64,000 nt of DNA from Massospora cicadina (lineage: Eukaryota; Entomophthoromycota; Entomophthoromycetes; Entomophthorales; Entomophthoraceae), in the NCBI GenBank assembly GCA_022478985.1, contig JAKSZP010012124.1:45736-109735 (forward strand), written 5' to 3'. The first letter of the stretch is position 1; each line of letters begins with the position of its first letter. The notes under the pieces are model-generated. The model worked only from the letters and a program-made list of their open reading frames with translations, was not told the DNA's origin and did not search any database. The position numbers and the translations under genes are program-made. Shown in pieces: positions 34,708 to 44,268 of this stretch.

Positions 34708-35648
34708 TCACTGTATGCTATAACCAGCGCTCACAGCTGAGGGGCGCTTGTATTCAAGGGGTTTAATTTTTGGACCATTGGAGCCAGCACCACTGGTTGA
34801 GGGACTCTTATAGCCTACAACTGAATCGGTTTCAGAGCCATCGGATGATTGGGTGGGCTCATCATGAGATTCATCTACGGTAGTGCCTGAACCAACCGTT
34901 TTATTTTGTTTCTCAACTTCAGGTTGTCCACCTGAATTGGATGTTGATCCTGAGTCCTGGGTACCTCCTTGAGTTTGGCCCTCTTCTAATCCACCATTTT
35001 GGTGAGTTTGGTGATCAGGCCCCCTTCCAAATTTGCCTCGGGTGATTTAACTGAGGGGGATGCACCACCCTCAGCGATTTCACCAGATGTTTTACGAATA
35101 GGATTAGTCCCATCACCTTCAAAATGAACATCTGTGTCTTGAACATCCTTAGAACCTGAACCTGTTCCTTGGTTAGAATCATCACCCTTCTGATTATCTT
35201 GACCTGGGCCTTGATTAACCTGCTTGCCACCATCTGGAAAAGAAGTTTGACCTGACGATTTTCCATCCGAGCCCTTTGGCTTAGAATCATCACCCTCCTG
35301 AATAACCTGACCTGGGCCTTGATTAACCTGCTTGCCACCATCTGGAGAAGAACTTTGACCTGACGATTTTCCATCCGAGCCCTTTGACTGAGAATCAAGA
35401 TCCTGGGGAGCATTCTCATCATCGACTCCGTTTGAAGGAACAAATGGAACATATCCTTGAGCATGACCTACTGAACCCTTGGGACCATAGCCAGGTGAAC
35501 TATACGCCTTATGAGCAGGATTTACCGAAACTGGAGTGGGACGCTTGTACTCAATGTTTCCACGGCGGAGGATGTTTGTTTCACCAACTGGTCGAGCTTG
35601 GGTCAACGCAACCAGTGCAACCAAAGCGATAATGTTCACGTTATTCAT
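34708..35648 (-). CDS. secreted repeat-rich protein, likely two exons
   Basis: The minus-strand ORF starts at 35648 with MNNVNIIALVALVALTQA and then RP. This is a short N-region, a hydrophobic core and an AxA-like cleavage site, a clear signal peptide with no later membrane span. The mature part is polar, rich in Gly, Ser, Asp, Gln and Lys, with two copies of a 36-residue repeat (KGSDGKSSGQ...PDGGKQVNQGPGQ) 108 bp apart and no Cys. The simple ORF stops at 34986. A second frame stays open from about 35048 to a TGA at 34710-34708, has the same composition, and ends with LEYKRPSAVS, echoing IEYKRPTPVS near the N-terminus. A 98-bp intron at 35083-34986 (GTGAAA...TTAG) joins the frames into about 280 residues. 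A frameshift is the alternative. The protein resembles fungal effector or cell-surface candidates; its function is unknown. Confidence 0.7.
34986..35083 (-). other. predicted 98-bp intron
   Basis: Donor G|GTGAAAT at 35083, acceptor GGATTAG ending at 34986, branch-like CTGATC or CTCACC about 25-40 bases before the acceptor. Its length (3n+2) is what is needed to join the two open frames, creating a Glu codon at the junction. The donor is not optimal. Confidence 0.5.
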
Positions 35649-35687
35649 GATTGATTTTATGATAGGTTGGATAGATAAAAGGTTGAT

Positions 35688-35696
35688 GTTTTATAC
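35688..35696 (-). promoter_or_regulatory. TATA box of the secreted-protein gene
   Basis: GTATAAAAC on the minus strand, 40-48 bases upstream of the ATG. This leaves a very short 5' leader. Confidence 0.5.
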
Positions 35697-35699
35697 TAG

Positions 35700-37448
35700 G
35701 TTGACCCATCCCATACCCACAAAAATGGGTTAATTAAGGTGAACCCATCGACCCATGCGTAATTTATACTCAGGCGGGTTTGATTGAAGCAATCTATAGA
35801 CCAACTCTACTAAATTTGTACAAGATGATACCCTCAAATCGAGGTGAATTTTGTGCATTGAGCAATTGCTTATGGATTAGATCTAGGGGCATGGTACTTA
35901 AATTATCTTTACTTTCACCAACCTTTTCACTCTAATCAACTATGGTCTAATTTTAGCTACCTACTATCAGTTTCGTATTACTCTACGCCGATCCTACCTT
36001 GTACCTTTGGTTTAATTTTCAGACCTTGGTTTTATCATATATTTAAATTGAAAATCCTAAATATTCACCATTCATAACTTATTAGGCTACGGATCGATTA
36101 ACTTTGGGCTCGATTTAAACTCGAAAGGTCAGCGGATGGGGTTAAGCTAGTTGGGGTGGTTTGGTAACCGATTCGATGGTTGAAGTTAAACTTTAAGCTG
36201 GATTGGACAATCAAATTAATAATTTTAATAAAAATATCCGGACCTCATCCTTAACGATCTTTATAATGAACCACTATAGTTTTGATCCCCCCAGTTAATA
36301 ACCCGTATAAGCTATACCAACGCCAACTTAAATATGAAGTTTAATATCAGCCTAATTTTTAAAAAGTGCGCGGCTTATACGCCCTTTAGCGAATCCCCAA
36401 TCGCCTCAGGATGGGAGGTGCGATTGGCACCTAGAATTTTAAAAAGTTCACGATTGCCAAGCTGGGTTTGAAATTAAACCGTCATCTCTAACTCTACCAA
36501 ATCCAAACTTTTATAAAAAACTATCATTCCATCCCTATAAGATCGGTTCGAAGAGTCATCATTAACCTTTACCAAAGCCCCCGACCATGGGGCTAATCAA
36601 TTGATTCAAGAGCTGACAAACCGATCATAAATTTTTAGGGGATCCCCTTCAAACCAACCTCTAACCAGTTTACCTTTCGACTTATGTCAAGCTGCATCTA
36701 ACCATGTTAACTTTCGACCCATACCAACCTGCGGCCAGAAAAAAATCTGAACGCGGCCAAAAGTTGCAAATTTTTTGCAACCCTTGAAAATTCCAAACGA
36801 ATGAACCCCAAAGCTTAACATCCGATCGTAACTCAACCATACGATCGTACCTTCCCGATCGAGAGCTTAACGGCCAACCAACCTAACCGATGGTAAAAAT
36901 TTTATCACGCAGCCTTAACCACAAATATCAATACTGAGCCATCATTAGATCCCAACCGATTGAATTATATCATCAAGGTTTCCAAAGTTATAAAATTTTA
37001 ACCCAAACCTCATAAAGTAAAGCTACCTCCCGATACCTCGCTTAAATGAGAACCCCCTCTAAATAACTAAACTGAGCGTCACACTTTATCGAAGGGTTTA
37101 GACTTAATATGCGAACCAATAAACTTAAACTTCAAGAATCGAAATTAGATCGGTTATCGTTTAGGAAAAAGTATAGGCTTTACCCAACCCGATAACGAAG
37201 CATGTCAACAGGCCAGCTCTATATGGATGGAGGTGGGTAAAGTTTATAAAATTAGTTGAGTAACCGATATAGAGATAACGTCACATCGTATACTGATATT
37301 GAGAAAGTTTATGCGGGGAGACAAAAAGTTTAGATGGGGGAAGCAATAGGGAATATAGCTTATAAACTCAGATATCATCATCAAGGGGCTTGGTAATTTG
37401 GTTCAATACAGGAGGAATTTTAAAAGGCAAAAAAGTCACAGTGGTAAC
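35700..37448. other. intergenic sequence without recognised repeats
   Basis: AT-rich with GC islands. There is no ORF above noise, no LTR and no tRNA. It forms the upstream side of the secreted-protein gene. Confidence 0.45.
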
Positions 37449-37828
37449 TGTAAGTCCTGGGGAGCAATCCCTTTGTTTTAACAGGAAATAGTTCCCATAC
37501 AGAACCAAGAGCTTAACAAGGCTTTCCCCTCATCACCAAGGTGGATTTAGCTTATGTGGTGAATGAGCACTGGGTTACTGCCTATCCACTGAAGGTTTAT
37601 GGCCAACTGATCCTTCCTACCACCAAAGGATTAGTGGTCAGGATTAAGAGGTTATGCAGGGAGGAGGTGGAGGCCTGAGATTCCCACCAGCAGGTAAGTT
37701 TGTAGCCCCAGAGTCCTATCTATCAGACAATTGATGTGCCAAATAAAGGCTGGGATCCCATCAGGGGTATTCCAATACCCATGAAAGTAGCCATAGTTCA
37801 CAAGCAATCACTAATCTGAAGATAAGTA
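37449..37828 (+). repeat. D-type LTR 5' fragment (H) with U3 coding trace
   Basis: Starts TGTAAGTCCTGGGGAGCAAT like the C and D LTRs. The frame reads KAFPLITKVDLAYVVNEHWV and TAYPL, which matches the U3-encoded domain of the C and D LTRs (AVPLITQGDLAHVVDE). The DNA has diverged strongly but the protein sequence is kept. It ends at the start of the B LTR at 37829. Confidence 0.6.
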
Positions 37829-37879
37829 TGTCATGGTTGAATAATGACATCATAATTGGGACCAACATTAAGGACAAAG
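37829..37879 (+). repeat. first part of the B 5' LTR
   Basis: TGTCATGGTTGAATAATGAC to AAGGACAAAG. It rejoins exactly at 45020 (CAAAGCAGCATGCC) once the inserted LTR and one CAAAG are removed. With the A at 37828 it reads ATGTCATGGTTG, the U3 start seen in other copies. Confidence 0.85.
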
Positions 37880-38252
37880 TGTCAGGCAAACAGCAAGTAT
37901 TTTTAGACTGGCCAGTTTAAGTGCTGTAGCACCCAAACAGCAAACCCAAATACCAGCGGCACTGCTGCTGGTATGACAGTTTTAAAAACTAGGAAGAGAT
38001 TATGCCATTGAGTGCCCATGAGCCATAATTGTGGGTAAACACCTAGCCAAATACCAGGTGCACACGGCCATAAACCCTGAGGGTTGTTGGAATATAGGTG
38101 GAAAGGGCAGTTTAGTTTTAAGCATAAAATCTAAAATTGGGTAAGAGATTTTTATTGGAAAGATAAGAAAGAAAATTGACCAAGAATTTTATCAGTGTAA
38201 TGCAACTGATTAAATGGTGTTCAATTGGTAGTGGGTCAAAGCAGGATTTGGG

Positions 38253-39331
38253 TGTAAGTCTTGGGGAATGTCCTTTGGCTCTCAATTGCTCCATCTTCCC
38301 ATTCCTGAATAAGAAGATACCAAAGAGGATGGCAGTACCCCTCATCACTCAGGGTGACCTCGCTCATGTAGTAGATGAGCAAAGGGTAACAGCTCGTCTG
38401 CTTTGAATCCCACCCCCAATACCCACACTTACCTCAGGAGAACTGTTGCGGGAAATTAGCGAAATCTGTGCCAAGTTTATCAATTTAAAATTGGTCAGAT
38501 TTAATTTGGCTGGCAATCTGGCAGATGTGCAAAATTTGAATGGCTGTAAAAGCACGAAGGATGAGATATTGGATAGATCACCCAATGGTTCCAATTCAAT
38601 CTCCAGACCAGTTGAACAAATAACAGGCGCTATCGATGTAATTTAGAAACCCTTGGATAGTAATTCAGGCGCTGCATCTGATATGCTGCTCTTAACTGAA
38701 TGAACGGTTAAATGACTGAGCGTGTGCAGGTTGGCTGTCTCAAACCCATTCCCAACCAAATGGACCCATCCCTATAAGGGATGGCCTTGGGGGATTCTTG
38801 TCACCTGTCAGGCCAAACGCCATCATGCTAATCATCAGAAACATAGTCAAGCCCTGGTTCGGATGTTTGAGTTCAAACTGACAGAGACTTAGCCCACCGC
38901 CAAATCTTGCGATGTCAGTTCTAAAAGAATAAGCCCCCCATTCCTGAACAATGCGCCAGTTAGGTCAAATTTGTTGGGTCCCGACCCCACCCTGTCACTA
39001 CCCAATCAACCACTATTTAATCAGTTGCATGGCACTAAGAAAATCGTTGGTCAATTTTCTTACTTTCCTTTCCCAATAAAATTTTACCAAAAAAGAAATT
39101 TTTATTTGTTTACTTTCCCTTATAAAAACACATCCCAGATGGTATTTCCCTGGTGGTCCATCACCCTGCACTCCGGGTGGGCATTACCAATTCTTTTGGT
39201 CACCATGGCTCCCTCTATCCTATATCAAGTAACACGGTCAGCAATGCCCCTGGCATTCTGGCTTGCTTTTTGGGTGCTCACACATCCTGACTGGCAGGCC
39301 GGTCTAAACTTCTTCTGCTGTTTCCATGACA
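38253..39331 (+). repeat. 5' LTR of element C
   Basis: TGTAAGTCTTGG...CCATGACA. One frame runs through the whole LTR with a few stops: MAVPLITQGDLAHVVDE, then LTSGELLREISEICAKFINL, then SNPFPTKWTHPYKGWPWG, then U5. TATTTAAT at about 39013-39020 lies some 30 bp before the inferred start GTTGGTCAATT (39046), and AATAAA is at about 39076. The TGA after ARLL occurs in both LTRs, so the source copy already carried it. Confidence 0.88.
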
Positions 39332-39870
39332 TAATTGACCAACCATTACTTCCAGCCATTTCTGCCTTGGTTTTCAAATTGGGCGCTGCAGTGGTTGCCC
39401 TCTACCAGATGAACGTGCAATCAGTTCTGTGTTGTTTGTTGTTTGTTTGGTCACTTTCTGACTTTGGGAGAAGCATCCGCTCTATTTTAGGAAACTTTCT
39501 TCAAGCTACCCAAGAAGTGCAGACTGCATCTTCTCGCAACCCCTCCATAACCCCCAAGTCCAAATTGCCACTTCTGGGGTCAACTATGAATGACTCTGTT
39601 CAAATCCAGATGGAAGAAATGCTTTCTCCCACACTTGTACTCCCAATTTTTGCCCCAGCTAAAAACTCTGACCTTGGGTTCAACATACCCGCTATCTCTT
39701 CAGTCGTTCTCAAGTCAGCTGAATCTCCAAATAAACAGGATTCCACTTATTTCCTTGTCCCTATGAAAATCAGTGTTGGTCCTCATCATGTATCCTTCGA
39801 AGCTCTGGTGGATACCAAAGCGGCAGGGAACTTCATGAGCGTCAAGTTGGCACAACAATTAAAATTATGA
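38971..39870 (+). CDS. LTR-to-protease ORF of element C
   Basis: This 300-codon frame begins inside the LTR and crosses its end and the PBS without a break. The first ATG after the inferred RNA start is at 39139 (MVFPWWSITLHSGWALPILL). Two hydrophobic regions follow: ALPILLVTMAPSILY / PLAFWLAFWVL from U5, and ISALVFKLGAAVVALYQM / VLCCLLFVW beyond the LTR. Then a Ser/Pro-rich linker leads to a protease with FEALVDTKAAGNF. The active-site Gly is replaced by Lys, so the protease is dead. No capsid or zinc knuckle lies in between. It reads as a membrane leader fused directly to protease. Confidence 0.7.
   Translation: MLGPDPTLSLPNQPLFNQLHGTKKIVGQFSYFPFPIKFYQKRNFYLFTFPYKNTSQMVFPWWSITLHSGWALPILLVTMAPSILYQVTRSAMPLAFWLAFWVLTHPDWQAGLNFFCCFHDIIDQPLLPAISALVFKLGAAVVALYQMNVQSVLCCLLFVWSLSDFGRSIRSILGNFLQATQEVQTASSRNPSITPKSKLPLLGSTMNDSVQIQMEEMLSPTLVLPIFAPAKNSDLGFNIPAISSVVLKSAESPNKQDSTYFLVPMKISVGPHHVSFEALVDTKAAGNFMSVKLAQQLKL
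39333..39343 (+). promoter_or_regulatory. primer binding site of element C, self-priming type
   Basis: AATTGACCAAC, one base after the LTR, is the exact reverse complement of GTTGGTCAATT at the inferred RNA 5' end (39046-39056). Compared with element A, two of the paired positions differ and both changes keep the pairing. Confidence 0.65.
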
Positions 39871-40944
39871 ATGAATGTGGGCGCCTCAGTAATGGTGGCC
39901 TCATCTGCTTACCAGTCTTCATATGTCATCTACTGGCCACACTTCTCAATCCACCAATATAACTTCTGAGATTGGTTTTTGGCCATGCCAAACCTGGTAT
40001 TCCCAGTAATCTTGGGTGTGGGATGGTGGCGCTGACAACATGTGAAAATTCATTTAGAGTCTAATACATTGTTGTTTACCAATGATGATTCAGAGGGAGA
40101 GTTTCCTTTGATCAACACCCTCAAGAAAATACAAGGAACCAGCTCTATCACTACCTTAGTTACATCCACGGGCATTCTGGACAATTTTCCTGAAAGCTTA
40201 ATGCAATACTGAGAAATCTTCGATATGGAAAAAGTGGGCTGTCTGCCAAAACATTCCAGGTACAATTGTGGATTTCAAACAACCATGGAATTGGTGAACA
40301 TCAACTGCCCGTTGTATCCTCATACAGCGGAGGAAGAGGTCATAATAAATACCTGGTTGGACAATATGTTAAAAAAGGCTGGTTGTTCAAAAAAACCTCT
40401 CCTGTCGCCTTTCCTATTGTATTTGCAAGAAAATAGGATGGATTACTCTGTCCTTGCATAGATTATGGTCACCTGAACAAAATATCAGTTACAGATCCCT
40501 ACTCATTGCCCTTAGAACAGACAATCAGTCAGGCGATTGCCAAATCCCATGTTTTCTCAAAATTGGATCTGGTTAACGCTTTCAATCAAATTTGGGTGAT
40601 GGAAGGCCAGGAATGGTTGACTGCAATCCAGACTATGTGAGGCATTTTTCAATTTTGCATAATGCCCTCTGGGATGAAAAATGCTCCTGCTATGTTCCAA
40701 CGAATGATTGACAACACGTTAGGGGATCTCTGGTTTTCTTGTGCTATTACATACATTGATGATATCCTTGTCCATTCCCCAACCCCCGAACAACATGCTA
40801 TTAACTTGGAAGCAGTGGTGTCCACCCTGCATAAAGCAGGGTTGTTCCTCAAAGCTTCCAAATGCGAATTTTATAAGGAAGAGGTTACCTCTCTTGGAAA
40901 CCTGGTTCTCAAAGAAGGTGTTGCTATCCCTCCTAACAAATTAG
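39871..40944 (+). pseudogene. protease end and reverse transcriptase of element C
   Basis: After a TGA at 39868 the protease end is readable (NLVFPVILGVGWWR near 39990, then TGA). RT begins near 40310 (YPHTAEEEVIINTWLDNML) and reads CIDYGHLNKISVTDPYSLPL, FSKLDLVNAFNQI and IMPSGMKNAPAMFQRMID. The catalytic motif is YIDD at 40752-40763, a usual variant of YMDD. Thumb residues follow up to a TGA at 40954. Several stops (for example near 40030 and 40638) make it inactive. Confidence 0.85.
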
Positions 40945-41600
40945 ATGCGATCTGAGAATGGCCAACTCCAACTACACAGAAGCAACTTTGGAGTTTCTTG
41001 GGAACTATCATTTTTTGAAAAAAAATTTCCCCGCACTTTCTCAGTTGGCCGCTCTGCTCCATCCCCTCACTGGGAAAAATGTACCGTTTTGTTGGACCCC
41101 CAAATGTCAGCAGGCTTTCAAATCAATTAAAGAGGTGTTTGTGTCTCCTCCCATTTTGAAACATGCTGATCCCACCAAACTGTATATCATCACTTGTGAT
41201 GCTTCATTGGTAGTGATGGGCGTGGTGCTGCTTCAGGACCACGATGGTTTTGAACATCTGGTCACTTATTTTTCCCAAAAATTCACTACCATGGAGCAGT
41301 CTTGGGCCATTTATGACAAGGAACTGGTGGCTGTTTCATGGGATTTAACTCATTGGTGATACCTGTTACATGGTGCCCATCACAAGCTAACGGTTTTCAT
41401 GGATCACCAGGCTCTCTTGTATTTCCACAAACCTCAAAAATTGGCGCACCGGCAGGCCCAAACCTATCAAGACCTGTGTAGTTTCAACTTCAAATATGAA
41501 TTTGCCAACGGTGCGCTCAATGTCCTCCCCAACTTCTTAAGTCATAGCCCTGCTCACTGTCCCTTGGAATCTGAGGAAGTGGATCTCGTTACCATGATCC
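40945..41600 (+). pseudogene. RNase H of element C
   Basis: TCDASLVVMGVVLLQD, YDKELVAVSWDLTHW, MDHQALLYFHKPQKL and NVLPNFLSHSP give the conserved blocks of the gypsy RNase H. A TGA follows THW at 41357, and the ALSR-type end has become FLSH, so the last catalytic Asp appears lost. It would degrade the RNA strand during cDNA synthesis. Confidence 0.82.
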
Positions 41601-42840
41601 CTGCCACTCAGATCCTGTCAATTGTTCCCTACATTGTTTCCTCCACCGCGTTGTCTCCTGACAAACTGTTATTGGCCCAAGTGTTGGCCGCGCAAACAGC
41701 TTGCCCTGAGGGCGTGGAGTTGGTTGAGCAGTTGATGAACTCGAGTCCCAAACACTCCCTATATTCTTTAGAAGAGGGACTCATCTACTTCTGTTCTCGT
41801 GTGGGTTCCCCCCTTTCGCCCAAAAGTATTCCGCGCACACCATGATCCTCCCACAGTTGGACACCCCAGTAACAAGAAATGCATTGATATGATCAAGCGT
41901 ACCTTCAATTGGGCAGGACTGACCAAAGAGGTTCCAGCTTGGATCACCAATTGTGCTACCTGCACTAGGGCCAAGTCAGATCACTCCAGTAAGAATGGCC
42001 TCCTACACCCTTTACAGCAGGCGGAAGGTCCGTGGACCTTGGTATCCATAGATTTTATCATTGATCTCCCCTGTTCTAATGGGTTCGCAGCAATAATGGT
42101 GGTGGTAGATCGCTTCACTAAATTCTCCCTTTTTATCCCTTGCACTTCTGCAATTATGTCAGAAGGAACTGCCCATCTTTTTGTATGACATGTGTTTTAG
42201 ATGTTCGGTCTTCCCCAGGAAATTGTTAGTGACTGGGGTACTCAGTTTACTGCACGCTTTTGAAATGAACTCCTATTGATCCTGAAGATAACCCCCTGTC
42301 AATCCATGGCATATCACCCCCAGTCTGACAGTCAGACTGAGCGGGTCAATCAAGTCCTTGAACAATACCTGCGTTGCTATGCCACAGCAGCGCAGAATAC
42401 CTGGTCCAGTGACTTGCCTCTCGCTCAATTTGTATATAATAATGGGATCCACACCTCCACAGGGTTTTCACCATATAAAGCAATGCTGGGCTATAACCCA
42501 TCATTTTCAGTTGGGGCATGCTTGCAACCTGAAGTTCAAGATGCCGCGGATCATGCTACCCATATCTATTCAACTCAAGCCTTGGTACAGGAACACCTCA
42601 CCAAAGCAATCAATGACTATAAGCAATTTGTGTACCGTAAGAACCTTCTGGGTCACGATTTTACAGTGGGTTCTTACATCATGCTTGATACCCAGCACTT
42701 GTGAATTCAAACCCCTTCATACAAGTTCGCCAGTAAGCGTTCAGGCCCTCACTTAGTGGAGCAAGTATTGGGTAATGGGGTGTTCCACCTGAAGCTTCCC
42801 ACACATTAGAAGAAGCACCCAGTCTTCCATGTATCCCAGT
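41601..42840 (+). pseudogene. integrase of element C
   Basis: The zinc domain ends NCATCTRAKSDHS. Core first Asp in SIDFIIDLP, second in IVSDWGTQFT (Asp kept), third Glu in SQTERVNQVLEQYLR. A frameshift comes just before the zinc domain, and stops lie near 42188 and 42260. The GPF-like module (SKRSGPHLVEQVLGNGVFHL, VFHVSQLLPF) precedes the chromodomain. All three catalytic residues survive, but the frame does not. Confidence 0.87.
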
Positions 42841-42887
42841 TGTTACCCTTCAAAGGTGTAATTCCCACGGACCTGGAACCAATTGTC

Positions 42888-43097
42888 ATCAATGGTGAGG
42901 AAGAGGCTGAGGTAGAAGCTATCTTGGCATCTCGCAAATTGTGGCATTCAGTTCAATATCTCGTGGCCTGGAAAGGATACCCGGCTTACAAAAATAGTTG
43001 GGTCAAGGTGCACGATTACGCAAATTGCATGGCTCTGGTTGAAGCCTTCCACGCATCTCACCCCGAGGCTCCCCACCCCCTCAGAAAATCACAATGA
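42888..43097 (+). pseudogene. chromodomain of element C integrase
   Basis: NGEEEAEVEAILASRKL, VQYLVAWKGYPAYKNSW and NCMALVEAFHASHPEA follow the chromodomain pattern. A TGA ends this frame at 43095. The homologous continuation MAIKLPKAHKNVALAQFPGG is in the next frame (43094-43345) and runs straight across the polypurine tract into U3 (LEKGKGNVSLGEHPLAL), so the ancestral Pol probably ended inside the LTR. Confidence 0.85.
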
Positions 43098-43172
43098 TTA
43101 TGGCTATCAAGCTACCTAAAGCACACAAAAATGTGGCCCTGGCGCAATTTCCTGGTGGGGGTGCCATTCCTT

Positions 43173-43188
43173 TGGAAAAAGGAAAGGG
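43173..43188 (+). promoter_or_regulatory. polypurine tract of element C
   Basis: GGAAAAAGGAAAGGG followed by TAA and the LTR start TGTAAGTC at 43192. Confidence 0.8.
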
Positions 43189-43191
43189 TAA

Positions 43192-44268
43192 TGTAAGTCT
43201 TGGGGAACATCCTTTGGCTCTCAATCACTCCATCTTCCCATTCCAAAATAAGAAAATACCAAAGAGGATGGCGGTACCCCTCATCGCTCAGGGCGACCTC
43301 ACTCATGTAGTAGATGAGCGATGGGTAACAGCTCATCTGCTTTGAATCCCACCCCCAGAACCCACACTTACCTCAGCAGAACTGTTGCGGGGAATTAGCA
43401 AAATCTGTGCCAAGTTTATCAATTTAAAATTAGACATATTTAATTTGGCTGGCAATTTGGAAGATGCGCAAAATTTGAATGGCTGTAAAAGCACGAAGGA
43501 TGAGATATTGGCTGGATCGCCTGATGGTTCCAATTCAATCTCCAGACCAGTTGAACAAATATTGGGTGCTATCAATGTAAGTTCAAAACCCTCGGATAGT
43601 AATTCAGGCGCTGCCTCTGATATGCCACTCTTGACCAAACAAATGGTTAAATGACCAAGCGCGGGTGAGTTGGCTGTCCCAAACCCGTTCCCAACCAAAT
43701 GGACCCATCCCTATAAGGGATGGCCTTGGGGATTCCCATCACCCGTCAGGCTAAATTCCATCATGCTAATCATCAGAAACATAGTCAGCACTGGTTTGGA
43801 CGTTTGAGGTCAAACTGACAGAGACTCAGCCCGCCGCCAAATTTTGCAATGTTGGTTTTAAAAGAATAAGCCCCCCATTCCTGAACAATGCGCCAGTTAG
43901 GTCAAATTTGTTGGGTCCCGACCCCACCCTGTCACTACCTAATCAACCACTATCTAATCAGTTGTATGGCATTGAGAAAATTGTTGGTCGATTTTCTTAC
44001 TTTCCTTTCCCAATAAAATTTTACCAAAAAAGAAATTTTTATTTGTTTATTTTCCCTTATAAAAACACATCCCAGATGGTATTTCCCTGGTGGTCCATCA
44101 CCCCACACTCTGGGTGGGCATTACCAATTCTTTTGGTCACCATGGCTCCCTCTATCCTATATCAAGTAACACATTTGGCAATGCCCCTGGCATTCTAGCT
44201 TGCTTTTTGGGTGCTCACGCATTTCAACTGGCAGGCCGGTCTAAACTTCTTCTGCCATTTCTATGAAA
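43192..44268 (+). repeat. 3' LTR of element C
   Basis: Matches 38253-39331. U3 is open to 43345 and again over 43385-43654 (SAELLRGISKICAKFINLKL, SPDGSNSISRPVEQI). R is GTTGGTCGATT at 43983, with a G at the same place as in element A. U5 opens at MVFPWWSITPHSGWALPILL. The end has decayed to TATGAAA. Confidence 0.88.

Larger units (their letters stand above)
38253..44268 (+). mobile_element. complete element C, gag-poor chromovirus, TSD TTGGG
   Basis: The element is 6016 bp, with LTRs 38253-39331 (1079 bp) and 43192-44268 (1077 bp). TTGGG stands at 38248-38252 and 44269-44273. Order: PBS, short linker ORF, protease, RT, RNase H, integrase, chromodomain, polypurine tract. The distance from PBS to protease is only about 470 bp against about 1.6 kb in element A, so no room is left for a Gag capsid. 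LTRs differ at several per cent of positions. Pol has several stops. It is nested in the minus-strand D LTR. Confidence 0.92.

Noticed and set aside
34986..35051. Alternative 66-bp intron GTTAAA...TTAG in the secreted-protein gene
   Set aside because: Its length is a multiple of three, so it joins to a frame that stops within about 35 codons, not to the open repeat-like frame.
43333..43698. 121-codon minus ORF in the C 3' LTR
   Set aside because: Antisense of the U3 coding frame; conservation supports the plus strand.
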